A stretch of DNA of 64,000 nucleotides from DATJGR01 sp963787045 (GCA_963787045.1 CAWBBR010000016.1:1-64000), one strand, 5' to 3'. Positions 37,902 to 47,105 are shown, counted from the stretch's first letter. A program made the numbers and translations. Notes: a model not told the origin generated them from the sequence alone.

Positions 37902-38872
37902 AGCAACACACGCTGTCCAAGACCGCCGAGCGGATCTACTGGCTGGGTCGATATCTCGAACGCGCCGAGAGCACCGCGCGGCTCATCAACGTCAACGGCA
38001 ACCTGCTGATCGATCTGCCGCGGCGCATTCCGCTGGCTTGGACCTCGCTGATCGACATCATGGGAACGCGCGCGCACTTCAACGAACTCTACGACACACC
38101 TGACGAGCGCAATGTGGTGCGCTATCTGACTGCAGACCAGAACAACCCCGGTTCGCTGCTGGTTTCGTTGTCGATGGCACGCGAGAACGCGCGCACGATC
38201 CGCGAAATCATGCCGCGCGTCGCGTTCGAGTACATCAACGACCTGTTCCTGTACGCGAAAGACCGCGCCACCGGCACGGCATCGCGCAGCCGCATCAGCG
38301 AAATGATGGACGGGGTGATGCGCCGCGTGCAGCACATCGCGGGCTTTCTGTCCGGCACGATGGTGCACGGCGATACGTGGAGTTTCCTGCGCGTCGGCGA
38401 GTTCCTCGAACGCGCCGACATGACCACGCGGATCATCGACGTGCGCTCCGTCGACATGCTCGAACAGACCGATGGGCTGGAACCGTACAGCCAGCTGCAA
38501 TGGCGTTCGGTGCTGCGCTCGTTGCACGCGCTGCAGGCCTATCAGCTCGCGGTGCAGGAGCCGATCCAGCAGCCGCTCGTGCAGCATTTCCTGTTCAAGA
38601 ACCAGGACCTGCCGCGCTCGCTCGCCTACTGCACCAGCCGGATTCGTTCTTCGTTGCGGTCGTTGCCGCGCAATCAGAAGCCGCTCACGGCGATCAACCG
38701 CGTCATTCGATTTCTGGAGTCTGTAGAGGTGTCGACGCTGAAAGGCGCGGAACTGCACGCGTTCATCGACGATTGTCAGCTTCGACTCGCGCAGTTCGAC
38801 CGCGAAATCGACCGGACGTATTTCCACGCCCGCTTGCGCGTAGCGCAGGAACAAACGCAGTCGCAATCGTAG
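37898..38872 (+). CDS. Alpha-E domain protein (DUF403)
   Basis: 324 residues from ATG 37898. An all-helical, Glu-rich protein of the alpha-E family: KTAERIYWLGRYLERAESTARL at the N-terminus, MARENARTIREIMPR, FLRVGEFLERADMTTRI. It is the standard partner of circularly permuted ATP-grasp proteins, and the two genes overlap by 4 nt here. In many bacteria a transglutaminase-like protease completes the set; none is adjacent. The set is thought to make or ligate a short peptide or amide, but its product is not established. The open frame extends upstream only because of the frameshifts in the preceding gene. Confidence 0.85.
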   Translation: MKQHTLSKTAERIYWLGRYLERAESTARLINVNGNLLIDLPRRIPLAWTSLIDIMGTRAHFNELYDTPDERNVVRYLTADQNNPGSLLVSLSMARENARTIREIMPRVAFEYINDLFLYAKDRATGTASRSRISEMMDGVMRRVQHIAGFLSGTMVHGDTWSFLRVGEFLERADMTTRIIDVRSVDMLEQTDGLEPYSQLQWRSVLRSLHALQAYQLAVQEPIQQPLVQHFLFKNQDLPRSLAYCTSRIRSSLRSLPRNQKPLTAINRVIRFLESVEVSTLKGAELHAFIDDCQLRLAQFDREIDRTYFHARLRVAQEQTQSQS

Positions 38873-38930
38873 TTGGCCACGCCGTCGCGCCGGTCTATCC
38901 TCTAACGCCTCCGAAGCGAAGGGCCGCGCC

Positions 38931-39149
38931 ATGCGCTACGTGATCGAGTTCCTGATCCCCGCGATGATCGTGATCGTGGTGGCCGTGGTGCTGTTCCGCA
39001 ACCGCACGAACACACCGGCCCCGGCCAGCGCGTCGCAGGCAAAGGACGACACCAGTTCGCTGTCCACCGGCACCTTCCTCGCCATTCTGATCATCGGCGC
39101 CACGTTCACCGTCGCGCTGATCTACGCGCTACACAACGGCACGTCGTAA
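38931..39149 (+). CDS. Small two-helix membrane protein (72 aa)
   Basis: From ATG 38931. Two membrane helices (IEFLIPAMIVIVVAVVLF and FLAILIIGATFTVALIYAL) separated by a short Ala/Ser/Asp-rich hydrophilic loop. No recognised family. It follows the alpha-E gene by 58 nt on the same strand and could share its transcript. Length, strong hydrophobicity and a defined loop support a real gene. Function unknown. Confidence 0.6.
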   Translation: MRYVIEFLIPAMIVIVVAVVLFRNRTNTPAPASASQAKDDTSSLSTGTFLAILIIGATFTVALIYALHNGTS

Positions 39150-39155
39150 CGACGG

Positions 39156-40043
39156 CTACGCCGGAATCCGTTCCCGCACGAATGCGCCGATACGCCTGAC
39201 CGCATCCGCGGCTTCGGGCAGGTGCGGCGTCGCCTGCCACACATGCGGTGCGCCTTCTTCGATTTCCAGCCTCACCGGCACGCCGGCGGCACGCGCTTTG
39301 TCGGCGATGCGCGTCGAGTCGTCGAGCAGTATTTCGCGCGTGCCGACCTGGATCAGCAGCGGCGGCAGGCCCTTGTAGTTGCCGTGCAACGGCGCCGCCA
39401 GCGGATTGCGCAGCGCATGCGCAGCGTACAGCTTGCCCATGTCGCGCAGCGCAGCCACCGGAATCATCGGATCGTCGGCGCCGCCCGGCTGAGCCGATGC
39501 GCCGGTGCCTTCGAGATCGGTCCACGGCGATAGACACACCGCGCACGCGGGCAGCGCCTCGCCTGCGTCGCGCAGCGCCAGCAACGTTGCAAGTGTCAGG
39601 CCGCCGCCGGCCGAATCGCCGGCGATCGCGATCGAACCCGCTGCGATGCCCTGCTTGCGCAGCCAACGATAAGCCGCAGTCGCGTCTTCGACCGCCGCCG
39701 GAAACGGATGCTCCGGCGCCAGCCGATACTCGAGGACGAGCACCCGCGCGGCCGCTTCGCGCGCGATCCGCGAAACGAGTTCGCGATGCGTGCGACGCGA
39801 GCCCATCATGTATCCGCCGCCGTGCAGATACAGCACCACGCGACCGTTGGCGCTGTTCGGCATCGTCACCCAATCGGCGTCCAGATCGCCGACGCGCGTT
39901 TCGGTGACGGTGACTTTCTCTGGCAGTTGCAGTCCACCGAGCATCGCCTCCATGCCGGCGCGCTGCTCTTCGATGGTGCCGCCTCCGACCGCCGGTTGGC
40001 TCGCCATCGCTTCGATCATCTGCGTCAGTTCCTGGCTCGGCAT
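39156..40043 (-). CDS. Alpha/beta hydrolase, hormone-sensitive lipase family
   Basis: 295 residues from ATG 40043, preceded by GGAGGGAGA; the longer frame upstream has no ribosome site. Carries the HGGGYMMG oxyanion motif, the nucleophile in GDSAGGGL, an acidic residue in QVGTREILLDD and the His in APHVWQ. This is the bacterial HSL (esterase/lipase type IV) family, acting on short acyl esters. It faces the small membrane protein convergently. No operon partner. Confidence 0.85.
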   Translation of the reverse strand: MPSQELTQMIEAMASQPAVGGGTIEEQRAGMEAMLGGLQLPEKVTVTETRVGDLDADWVTMPNSANGRVVLYLHGGGYMMGSRRTHRELVSRIAREAAARVLVLEYRLAPEHPFPAAVEDATAAYRWLRKQGIAAGSIAIAGDSAGGGLTLATLLALRDAGEALPACAVCLSPWTDLEGTGASAQPGGADDPMIPVAALRDMGKLYAAHALRNPLAAPLHGNYKGLPPLLIQVGTREILLDDSTRIADKARAAGVPVRLEIEEGAPHVWQATPHLPEAADAVRRIGAFVRERIPA

Positions 40044-40222
40044 GCTGGTCTCCCTCCGATGCTGCGTTCCGCGGCGCACATCGTAGTGACCGGCACGGAC
40101 CGTTGGCAACGCCGCTGAACGTCGATGGCTGACAGGCGCACGCGCAATCGGCTCTCCCGCCTGGGCACGCGCGTGACTAAGCTGACCTTCCCCTGGTCCC
40201 TCCACCTTCCCTACAGGGGCTT

Positions 40223-40258
40223 GTCGGGGCGGCGCATCGAAGCGCCGTCCCGACTTTT
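40223..40258. terminator. Strong hairpin, possible terminator of the diiron operon
   Basis: 13-bp stem (GTCGGGGCGGCGC paired with GCGCCGTCCCGAC, one G-T wobble) with a 6-nt loop, followed on the plus strand by TTTT at 40255-40258. It lies about 20 bp past the stop of the minus-strand FmdB gene. On that strand no clear U-tract follows, so it may work poorly there or bidirectionally. No plus-strand gene ends just before it. Confidence 0.45.
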
Positions 40259-40274
40259 CTCGTCGATTGTCCGA

Positions 40275-40553
40275 TCAGGGATCCTTCGGGAACGGCTTCA
40301 GTCGCTTCAGCACGCGATCGGGATCGCCTTGCGGTGTGTTCTTCATCGCGCGATCCACCATCTTGTCGTACTTCGGATCGAGCCGCGCAACTTTGCTGGC
40401 GCTCGACAACCGCACCGACGATTGCGAGACGATCCGTGCCGCACCGGGCGCGCCGCAGTGTGCGCACGCCACGGTCGCGGGACGTTCCGCGATCGAACAC
40501 CAGTGGGGAGTGACCTCTCCGCAATCCGCGCAGCGGAATTCGTAGACGGCCAA
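40275..40553 (-). CDS. FmdB-type zinc ribbon protein
   Basis: 92 residues from ATG 40553. The N-terminal zinc ribbon has CADC and CAHC pairs (YEFRCADCGEVTPHWCSI, VACAHCGAPGAARI), as in FmdB/DUF-type putative regulatory proteins. The C-terminus is basic (YDKMVDRAMKNTPQGDPDRVLKRL). It starts 4 nt after the upstream SCP2-like gene and closes the five-gene operon. FmdB-like ribbons are found beside enzymes of amide, acyl and redox metabolism, where they may aid metal or complex assembly. Regulatory function is unproven. Confidence 0.8.
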   Translation of the reverse strand: MAVYEFRCADCGEVTPHWCSIAERPATVACAHCGAPGAARIVSQSSVRLSSASKVARLDPKYDKMVDRAMKNTPQGDPDRVLKRLKPFPKDP

Positions 40554-40557
40554 GATC

Positions 40558-40959
40558 TCAGGCGGCTAGCCGCGCTCCGGTATCGAGGAACGACTGCAGC
40601 GTCAGGTGATAACGCTCGAACTTCAGGGTCTTGAGCGGATCCGACCCCTTCACGATTCCGTTGGGCGTGTCGACGTCGAGGCTGACCAGCGTGGGCGCGG
40701 TGCCCGCCTTCCGGCCCGCGAGGTACGACTTCCAGGCGTCGCCGCTCAGTTCGAGATAAAAGTCTGCGTCGCGCAACGCGTCGAGTTCGATCGCGGCCAC
40801 CGCCGAACACTCGAACGCTGCGAAATCGACCAGGAATGCAACGTCGCCGGCTTTGAGGCCGACGCGCGCGTCGCATGTGCCCAGGCGCCGGAAGTCGCGA
40901 TCGCCATTCACCGCTTCGCGCACCTTCTGCAGCAGATCGAGATTCAACGCGGCCGACAT
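40558..40959 (-). CDS. SCP2-like protein (copy 2)
   Basis: 133 residues from ATG 40959, five nt after the upstream paralogue. Contains VREAVNGDRDFRRLGTCDARV, FLVDFAAFECSAV, ADFYLELSGDAWKSYLAG and FERYHLTLQSFLDTGARL. The ADxxLELS-xxxW block and the terminal amphipathic helix match the sterol carrier protein 2 (SCP-2) fold, a lipid- or acyl-CoA-binding pocket. It aligns along its length with the preceding protein (ADYILEMSYADWKEM), so the two are tandem paralogues. The fold call is by pattern only. Confidence 0.6.
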   Translation of the reverse strand: MSAALNLDLLQKVREAVNGDRDFRRLGTCDARVGLKAGDVAFLVDFAAFECSAVAAIELDALRDADFYLELSGDAWKSYLAGRKAGTAPTLVSLDVDTPNGIVKGSDPLKTLKFERYHLTLQSFLDTGARLAA

Positions 40960-40964
40960 CGCGA

Positions 40965-41402
40965 TCACTCCGTGAATTCGGTGGCGACGCGCGCCGACGC
41001 ATCGAAGAAATACTGCATCGTCTGGTTGTAGCGGAAGAACAGGTCTTCGCGGTACTGGTCGCCGTGCATCGAATGCGACAAGCCTTCGGGACGACCGAGG
41101 TCGAGTGTGTTCAGCGTGTGGTGCAGGTCGGCGTGGCCGTTCTGCGCGATGTTCTGGATCATCTCTTTCCAGTCGGCGTACGACATCTCGAGTATGTAGT
41201 CGGCCGCCGCCAGGTCGCTCTCCTGCACTTTCGCCGCGGCGCTGCATTCGGCGCCTTCGAACGTGACGAGGAAGGACTGCCCGGCGATCTTGAGCCCCAT
41301 CAGCGCATTGCAGGCACCACCACCGCCGCCCTGATACGACTCGTCGGCGTTGAACACCGCTCGCACCGCGTCAAACCATTGTACTGAGGGGAATACCGCC
41401 AT
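40965..41402 (-). CDS. SCP2-like protein (copy 1)
   Basis: 145 residues from ATG 41402, two nt after the stop of the second diiron gene. Begins with VFPSVQWFDAVRAVFN, then a Gly-rich loop, GLKIAGQSFLVTFEGAECS and ADYILEMSYADWKEMIQNI, followed by a longer mid-loop (LGRPEGLSHSMHG) and a C-terminal aromatic helix. This fits an SCP-2-like lipid-binding domain and resembles the next gene product. It may present a hydrophobic or CoA-linked substrate to the diiron proteins. That role is inferred from context. Confidence 0.6.
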   Translation of the reverse strand: MAVFPSVQWFDAVRAVFNADESYQGGGGGACNALMGLKIAGQSFLVTFEGAECSAAAKVQESDLAAADYILEMSYADWKEMIQNIAQNGHADLHHTLNTLDLGRPEGLSHSMHGDQYREDLFFRYNQTMQYFFDASARVATEFTE

Positions 41403-41404
41403 GT

Positions 41405-42469
41405 TTACGATGCCTTCAGATATGCGGACAGCTCTTCGGGAAACAGCGTGCGCCGTTCCACACCCAACCACTTCAGCGTGGCGAGATAGCGCGTGATGTA
41501 GTCCGACATCATGCGCTGGAAAATCCGCGCACCCTCTTCCGCCCCGCTGATGCCGTTGCCGAACACGATCGTCAACGCCTCGCGCAGCACCACGTCCTTC
41601 AGTTCGCGAACCAATACGCGCTCGCCGATGAAACAAAGCTGTTGAAGGATCAGGTTCTGGTCGTCCTGATGATTCACCGCGTAACGCAGGTGATCGATGG
41701 CGTACGTCAGATGCCGCGCTTTGTCTTCGAGACAATGCGCGAAGATCGTCCGCTCGGCGTCGTTGTGCGCGTAGCGGTGCAGATAGCGGTACATCGTCTG
41801 CGTGAACAGGCCGCGCATGATGAACAGGTACAACACCGCTTCGGTCCAGCCGCCGCGGCTTTCGAGAATCATCCGATTCACTTCGCCCGGACCTTCCAGC
41901 CCGAGACCGCCGCCGTTGCACAGCGCGCGCTTGCGGAACACTTCCATGTGGCGGGCGCCGTCGAAGCTGACCGTCGCCAGAAACTGTTTGATCTCGTGAT
42001 AGCCGTACGCCATCTGCGATTGCCAATACGTCACGCTCTCGACGTCGGCGTTCGCGTATTGCGACAGCTCGGTGCACACCTGACAGATCGAACGCTCGAC
42101 GTCGTCCGGCAGCGGCTTCACGGTATTCCACGGCACGCTGACGGCGGGCGCCCAGCGGCGCTGAATCGCTTCCTCGTACATGTCCGCGGCAGAGTCGGCC
42201 CACAGATCGACCTTGTCGCGAATCGCGTAACCGAGTGGCGGCACGCCGCGCCGGGCCACCGCGCCGCGCGGTGCGCGCGTCTGGTCCGTCCACACCGGCG
42301 GCACTTCGCCGTAAATGCCGACGTTCAGGTCGCCGAGGCGCAAACCGTGTTTGCCGGGTTTGACGCGCGTTCCCCATTGATGGGTCTTGCCCATCCATTT
42401 GAGGTTCGGCGGCGCAGGTTGCGGTGGTGGAGGTTGCGGCGGGGACTTGTCGTCGGTCTTGTCGGTCAT
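41405..42469 (-). CDS. Ferritin-like diiron paralogue lacking ExxH glutamates
   Basis: 354 residues from ATG 42469. A Pro-rich N-terminus (residues 9-21) precedes a ferritin-like four-helix domain homologous to the upstream gene (RKRALCNGGGL, RGAVARRGVPPLGYAI, KPLPDD). Both ExxH positions have lost the glutamate: DGARHMEVF (Gly171, His174) replaces ESRH, and EDKARHLTY (Lys250, His253) replaces DEARH. The first-helix Glu in CTELSQ is kept. It is therefore unlikely to bind two irons in the usual way and may be a structural or partner subunit of a heteromer with the first protein. Seventeen nt separate the two genes. Confidence 0.75.
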   Translation of the reverse strand: MTDKTDDKSPPQPPPPQPAPPNLKWMGKTHQWGTRVKPGKHGLRLGDLNVGIYGEVPPVWTDQTRAPRGAVARRGVPPLGYAIRDKVDLWADSAADMYEEAIQRRWAPAVSVPWNTVKPLPDDVERSICQVCTELSQYANADVESVTYWQSQMAYGYHEIKQFLATVSFDGARHMEVFRKRALCNGGGLGLEGPGEVNRMILESRGGWTEAVLYLFIMRGLFTQTMYRYLHRYAHNDAERTIFAHCLEDKARHLTYAIDHLRYAVNHQDDQNLILQQLCFIGERVLVRELKDVVLREALTIVFGNGISGAEEGARIFQRMMSDYITRYLATLKWLGVERRTLFPEELSAYLKAS

Positions 42470-42486
42470 CGAAGGTCCCCGAAGCG

Positions 42487-43560
42487 TTATGCGGCGGCGT
42501 GGTCGTCGAACGTCTGGATCAGTTGCGAACGGCCGTTGTCGAAACGGTCGCCGAAGCCGGTGGAACGGACGCGCTTGATGTATTCCTGCACCTGACGCTT
42601 GCGGATCGCGATGAGTTTGCGCACGCCTTCGTCGTACTTGTCTTTCCCGCCCCCCAACAGAATCGCCAGGGCTTCGCTGGAGTCGGTTTGCGTGCCGGCC
42701 GGATTCTGCGAACCGGCGAGAATCTGCCGTTCCGCTTCGTCGAGATAGCACTGAATTTCCTCGCGGCGCTGCGGCGCCGTTTCGGACATGTAGCGCATGT
42801 GCATTACGCCGAACGCGACGTGGCGCGCTTCGTCTTGTGCGCACAGACGGTACATCGCCTTTTCGGCCTCGTTGTACGCCATCAGTTCGCCCATGCGGAA
42901 CATCGTCAGCACCGCACCTTCGCCGGAGATGTGCAATCGCGACGACATTTCGGTGAAGTCGCGGGCAAGGTCGATGCTGCCGACGACGCCGGCCGTGCCG
43001 CCCGAGGTCTGCATCAGGCCGCCGCCGTTGGCGAGCGCGCGCTTGCGGAAGACGTCCATGTGGCGCGACTCGTCCATCACCTGCGCCAGCAGACACTGCC
43101 GCGGCTCGAAGAAATCGGGAGTGGTGCTCGCGATCCATCGCGCTGGAACGTCACCCGCGACGAACTCGACTTCGGTGAAGAACGTGGCGAGCTGGCACTC
43201 CGCCTCTTCGATGTCGTCAGGCAACGGCTTGATGGTGTGCCACGGCACGTCGGTGGCCGAGCTCCACTGACGCTGCAGCGCCTCTTCATAGAGGAACGAT
43301 GCGTTGTCGAGCCAGATCTCGCTCTTCGACATCACGGCGTAGCCGCCGATGCGATAGGAATTCGGTCGTGCTATGGCGCCACGCGGCCGGCCGGTCTGGT
43401 TGTCGCTGCGCTCTTCGGGTTCGCCGTAGCTGCCGATCTGGATATCGGCCAACGACAAACCCTGTTTGCCCGGCACGGCGCGGATGCCCCACTCGCCCTG
43501 GCGGTCCATCCAGCCGAGATCGAGCGTGCTCGACGGTTGCAGTACTTCTGCTTCGCTCAT
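42487..43560 (-). CDS. Ferritin-like diiron protein with intact ExxH motifs
   Basis: 357 residues from ATG 43560, preceded by GGAGGAG (TTG 43566 is an unlikely start). A ferritin-like domain supplies candidate ligands Glu130 (FFTEVEF), Glu164-xx-His167 (MDESRHMDVF), a Glu in HISGEGAVL and Glu244-xx-His247 (QDEARHVAF), the carboxylate/histidine set of AurF-like and similar diiron oxygenases. The N-terminal GWMDRQGEWGIRAVPGKQG recurs in its paralogue. First gene of the operon, under a good promoter at 43596-43623. The reaction is unknown; oxygenase or oxidase chemistry is inferred. Confidence 0.75.
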   Translation of the reverse strand: MSEAEVLQPSSTLDLGWMDRQGEWGIRAVPGKQGLSLADIQIGSYGEPEERSDNQTGRPRGAIARPNSYRIGGYAVMSKSEIWLDNASFLYEEALQRQWSSATDVPWHTIKPLPDDIEEAECQLATFFTEVEFVAGDVPARWIASTTPDFFEPRQCLLAQVMDESRHMDVFRKRALANGGGLMQTSGGTAGVVGSIDLARDFTEMSSRLHISGEGAVLTMFRMGELMAYNEAEKAMYRLCAQDEARHVAFGVMHMRYMSETAPQRREEIQCYLDEAERQILAGSQNPAGTQTDSSEALAILLGGGKDKYDEGVRKLIAIRKRQVQEYIKRVRSTGFGDRFDNGRSQLIQTFDDHAAA

Positions 43561-43595
43561 GCGCAACTCCTCCGACCGATTGAGGGCACTGGGCC

Positions 43596-43623
43596 ACTAT
43601 ATTGTGTCCGCCCGAGATGGCAA
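43596..43623 (-). promoter_or_regulatory. Sigma70-like promoter of the diiron operon
   Basis: On the minus strand a -35 box TTGCCA (43618-43623) and -10 box TATAGT (43596-43601) are 16 bp apart, five of six matches each. They lie about 36 bp upstream of the first diiron start codon, with GGAGGAG between. Confidence 0.6.
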
Positions 43624-43676
43624 TGACGCATTTCGAAAAAGTATTGTGCGACCGCGTCAACAATAGCGACGCGTGT

Positions 43677-44213
43677 TCACGGCGTGACCGTATAACCCTT
43701 GCCGCTCATGCATCCGGAATACGCCTGCTTCGAGGCGGCCTCGGCAGATTGGGCGGCAGACGCTGACTGCTGTTGTGCCTGTTGTTCCTGCGCCTTCTCC
43801 TGCTGCCGTCGCGACTGACGCTGCTTTGCACCGCCGACGACCGCGCCCGCAACGGCCGCATCCTTCGCCTGTTCCTGCCGGTATTCCTGCTGCACGTCGC
43901 TATCGACGTGGTCGCAGATCTCGTTGCGGTTGCAGCGCGACTGCGATGCAGCCGCACTGGCGGTTGCGGCCACGGCGGCGCCGCGGACCCGGCCTCCTGA
44001 GGTCGACTGCGTCGCGGTCGTCGAGGCGGCGGTCTGATTGGCCGCCGCGAGTGTCTGGTCGTACGCCGTCTTTGCCGTGGTCTGGCATTCCGCGGCGTCC
44101 TTGTTCACCTGATCCTGCGACTGACCGTTCGCCGGAACGACCGTTTCGGCGTTCGCATGCATGCCCGTTGCGATCAACGCGATCGCACTCACGAACATCA
44201 GAGTCTTCAACAT
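43677..44213 (-). CDS. Exported glycine-zipper-like, Gln/Ala-rich protein
   Basis: 178 residues from ATG 44213; the upstream extension is not needed. Signal peptide LMFVSAIALIATGMHANA. The mature part contains AKDAAVAGAVVGGAKQRQSRRQQEK, a short glycine-zipper-like segment followed by a highly Gln/Arg-rich helix, several Cys (AECQTT, SRCNRNEICDH, SGCMSGKGY) and a Thr/Val/Pro end. Such proteins are typical small envelope or periplasmic components in Gammaproteobacteria. The gene is isolated between the diiron operon and the MOSC gene. Function unknown. Confidence 0.65.
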   Translation of the reverse strand: MLKTLMFVSAIALIATGMHANAETVVPANGQSQDQVNKDAAECQTTAKTAYDQTLAAANQTAASTTATQSTSGGRVRGAAVAATASAAASQSRCNRNEICDHVDSDVQQEYRQEQAKDAAVAGAVVGGAKQRQSRRQQEKAQEQQAQQQSASAAQSAEAASKQAYSGCMSGKGYTVTP

Positions 44214-44336
44214 TGCGGCTCTCCCGTTCGGACCGAAATTCACTCGTTCACCTTCTGACGGTTTGGCGGCCGCCACCGGATCAAAGCCCGGCGGGAGTCT
44301 CTGCCAGGGAATGAAATCACATAAAGCGTGTTGCCA

Positions 44337-45236
44337 TTAACGTTGCCGTTGCTCCACCGGTTCGAACACGACTGCGTCACCCAAGCGCACCGTTCCGGAT
44401 GCAACGACGACGGTGTACACACCGGCGCACGGTAGCTGTCCGAGTTTGCCGGATGCAATCCTGTTGTGGCGAACCAGTGTACGGAGTACTTCGATGTCTG
44501 GTGGCAGCTCCTCTTGAGCCAGGGTCGTCATCACGCATCGCGGAACCGGGATGTCCACTCTGAGTCGTAGGGCGTACCCAATGGTGAGTTCACGACCGAC
44601 CCAGGTGTTCTCCAAAAAGCCGCTCCGTTGCGTCTCGACGATCACGTTCATGCGGAACCGCCGCTGATCGAATCGTGTTTCAGGCCGCAGCTCGGCGAGA
44701 TGCGCCAGCGTCGACGTCGTCAGCACCGACAGCGGATAGCCGTCGAAGAAGGAACCGCGCGGAATCGGCGACTCCATACCCAATTGCGCGAACAGCGCAG
44801 TGCCAAGCTTCTGATCGACGACCTTGCCGCCGGCGGAATCGGCGCTTTTTGCATCCGGATCGTACATGTCGACCGTAAAGTCGTCGGGTGCCATGCGTGC
44901 GAGCGTGATGTGGCGGCCGAAGTGCTCGGACAACACGCGATCGACGTCGGGTGAATCGCTGGTCACTGACAACCCATCAGCGAGCGAAATCCGTACCGGT
45001 GGCAGGTCGCCACTGTCGACCGGCGCCTCGACGTATGCGGCCCGGCAGGCGAACAGATCCGGGAAGAGCTTCACGCTCTTCGCGCTGACGACCTTGCCGG
45101 TGTGCGATGAGCGCATAGGCTCGGTCACCCACGATGCCGCGTTCCGTCACTCGCGCTTCGTCGAGCCGTTCGCCGCGCAGCGACTTGACAGGGAATCGCC
45201 ACAGATTCGCGATCCCGCTATATTTGCGTTCGACAT
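44337..45236 (-). CDS. MOSC domain protein, two frameshifts
   Basis: The complete protein appears to start at ATG 45236. One missing base near 45226 and one extra base near 45105 must be corrected to read YSGIANLWRFPVKSLRGERL (MOSC N-terminal barrel) into HTGKVVSAKSVKLFPDLF. The rest (FRMNVIVETQRSGFLENTWVGRELTIG, PRCVMTTLAQEELPPDIEVLRTL with the conserved Cys) is the MOSC domain, ending at 44337. MOSC proteins bind molybdenum cofactor or act with it in N-hydroxyl reduction (YcbX-like). It is the last gene of the amine-oxidase operon, 10 nt after the preceding stop. Confidence 0.75.
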
Positions 45237-45246
45237 GGCGCAGTCC

Positions 45247-46633
45247 TCAACCGTTCAGAAAGTGATCGATTTCGCGCGCGCTGCGGTAGCCGCTTTCGAT
45301 TGCACCATCGATGAATCCGCGCCAGCCGACCGCGGAATCTGCGCTCGCGAAGAAGAGGCGCCCTTCGGGTTCGCGGAGCCCCGGCAACACGCGTGACAAC
45401 TGACCGGGTCTGAACACGCACCATGTACCGAGCGAATACGGATCGTTGTCCCAGTCCCAACCGAAGATGCTGTTCACCTCGACACCCGGCAACAAGCGCC
45501 GCAGCGCCGCTTGCATCGCTGCCACATCACCCAGAGGCAATTGCTTCGGGTCGTCGCCGAATACCATGAGCAACGAACCCTCCGGCGAATGATGGTGCGT
45601 GGCCGCCCAATTGATCGCTTCGGTCTCCGGCGCAAACACGCCGACATTGCCTACGTCGCCTTTGACCTGCACGTAGCACTTCACGCCGGAACCCGCGTGC
45701 CGTTGCTTCGACGCCGCCCGTTTGACCTCGGATAGCGACGGCTCGAATGCCACGCTGTTCAGCACGTTCATCGGCACCGTGATCAACGCGCTGCGCGCGG
45801 CGACCGCGCTGCCGCCCGCGAGTTCGACGCGCACGCCGTCGCTGGTCTGCACCACCCGCTGCACCGGCGACTTCAGTCGAAATTCGGCGAGTTTCGCCTG
45901 CGCCGCTATCGCGTCGATCAACGAGCGCGTGCCGGTTGCGATCTTCGTGCCGGTAAGCGCGTCGAACATCTTCACGGAATTGCAACCCGCCAATGCATAG
46001 ATGCGCATGAAGTCCGTCGGCGCGACCTGATCGAGCGGCGCGTTCGCGATGCGTGCTGACCATTGCACCGACCGTCTCGCGCAATGCCGGTTCGAGACCC
46101 ACCGTTTCGAGATACTCGCGCGCCGTTCGTTGCGCATAGCGTTGCGGATCGGGACCCCAACTGGATGTATAAGGGGCGGGAAACAGTTCGGCACCGGGCG
46201 CGCAGAACTGCGCCAGACCATCGAAGGCGCGCGTAACACCCGCTTCGTCCAACGCGACGGGGCGTCCAGCCAACACCACCGCCTGGCTACCGCCCGGTGC
46301 CGGCATCGCCTCCACGTCGAGGCCATAGCGCGTGATCTCGGCCCACACGTTGGGTTGCAACGGATGCACCCACGTGCCGCCGAGTTCGAGCGCGTGGCCT
46401 TCGTGCTCTGTCGTGTGCGTTCTACCGCCCAATCGGTCGCGCGCCTCCACCAGCACGGTACGCCGGCCGCGCATCGAGAGTTCGCGCGCGGCCGTCACAC
46501 CGGCGAAACCGCCGCCGACGATGACGACATCCGCGATCGACGAGGTCGACGCGGTCGCAGCACGAACAGATCCCACGCCGGCCGCAACGATCGCCGCCGC
46601 GCCCCCCTTCAGAATGTTGCGACGCGCAGTCAT
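45247..46633 (-). CDS. Tat-exported flavin amine oxidase (second), one frameshift
   Basis: Starts at ATG 46633 after GAGAGGGTGAA. The N-terminus RRNILKGGAAAIVAAG is a twin-arginine-type signal. The FAD fold follows with VVIVGGGFAGVTAARE, VLVEARDRLGGR and LGGTWVHP. One extra base near 46054 breaks the frame after GAMV; the continuing frame ends with FASADSAVGWRGFIDGAIESGYRSA, the C-terminal FAD-binding end of monoamine oxidases. About 460 residues in total. The family oxidises primary or secondary amines, or acts as polyamine oxidase or tryptophan monooxygenase. The periplasmic location is unusual for oxygen-dependent MAO and fits uptake through the TonB receptor in the same operon. Confidence 0.8.
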
Positions 46634-46742
46634 TTCACCCTCTCGCACGTTTCGTTTTCGATGCACATCTCTGCTGCTCCACCGCGCGTGTTCAACTCGT
46701 CTTCTCCCCTCGCCCTGGGTTGATGCTCCGATTCCTGACCCG

Positions 46743-47105
46743 TCAGTCCTTCCCAACGACTATGTTGAGGAACGATTTCCTCATCCGCGGCGCCTGCACG
46801 TCCCAGATCACGACCTGACCCTGCGGGATCAGAAAACTGTCGCCCGGACGATACGTGTGGCGGAGACCGGCGGCATCGGTGATCGTCACTTCGCCTTCGA
46901 GCACGGTGCCGTGTTCAGTGAACGGAAACGTAACCTCGAGCTTGCCCCGCGTTGCTTCAAAAATGCCTGCGGTCATGCCGTGCTCGTGGAAATCGACTGC
47001 CGCCGAGAACGTCGGCTCGCCTTCGATGACGCGCGCACCGAGCTGTTCGGCGCTGATTGGAACGGGCAACTGACCAACGGGTCGAGAGATCGGGTACGCG
47101 AACAT
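46743..47105 (-). CDS. Cupin-domain protein (DUF861-like)
   Basis: 120 residues from ATG 47105, preceded by AGGAGA. A single cupin barrel: GTVLEGEVTITDAAG and RPGDSFLIPQGQVVIWDV, with AGIFEATRGKLEVTFPFTEHG upstream. The metal-binding His/Glu set of the classical cupin is only partly present. Similar small cupins (EutQ/ureidoglycolate hydrolase-like DUF861) occur beside amine and purine catabolic genes. It lies between TetR and the second amine oxidase. An enzymatic role is possible but not shown. Confidence 0.75.
   Translation of the reverse strand: MFAYPISRPVGQLPVPISAEQLGARVIEGEPTFSAAVDFHEHGMTAGIFEATRGKLEVTFPFTEHGTVLEGEVTITDAAGLRHTYRPGDSFLIPQGQVVIWDVQAPRMRKSFLNIVVGKD

Noticed and set aside
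41405..43138. A longer open frame suggesting fusion of the two diiron proteins
   Set aside because: The upstream part is an out-of-frame reading of the first diiron gene; ATG 42469 starts the real second gene.
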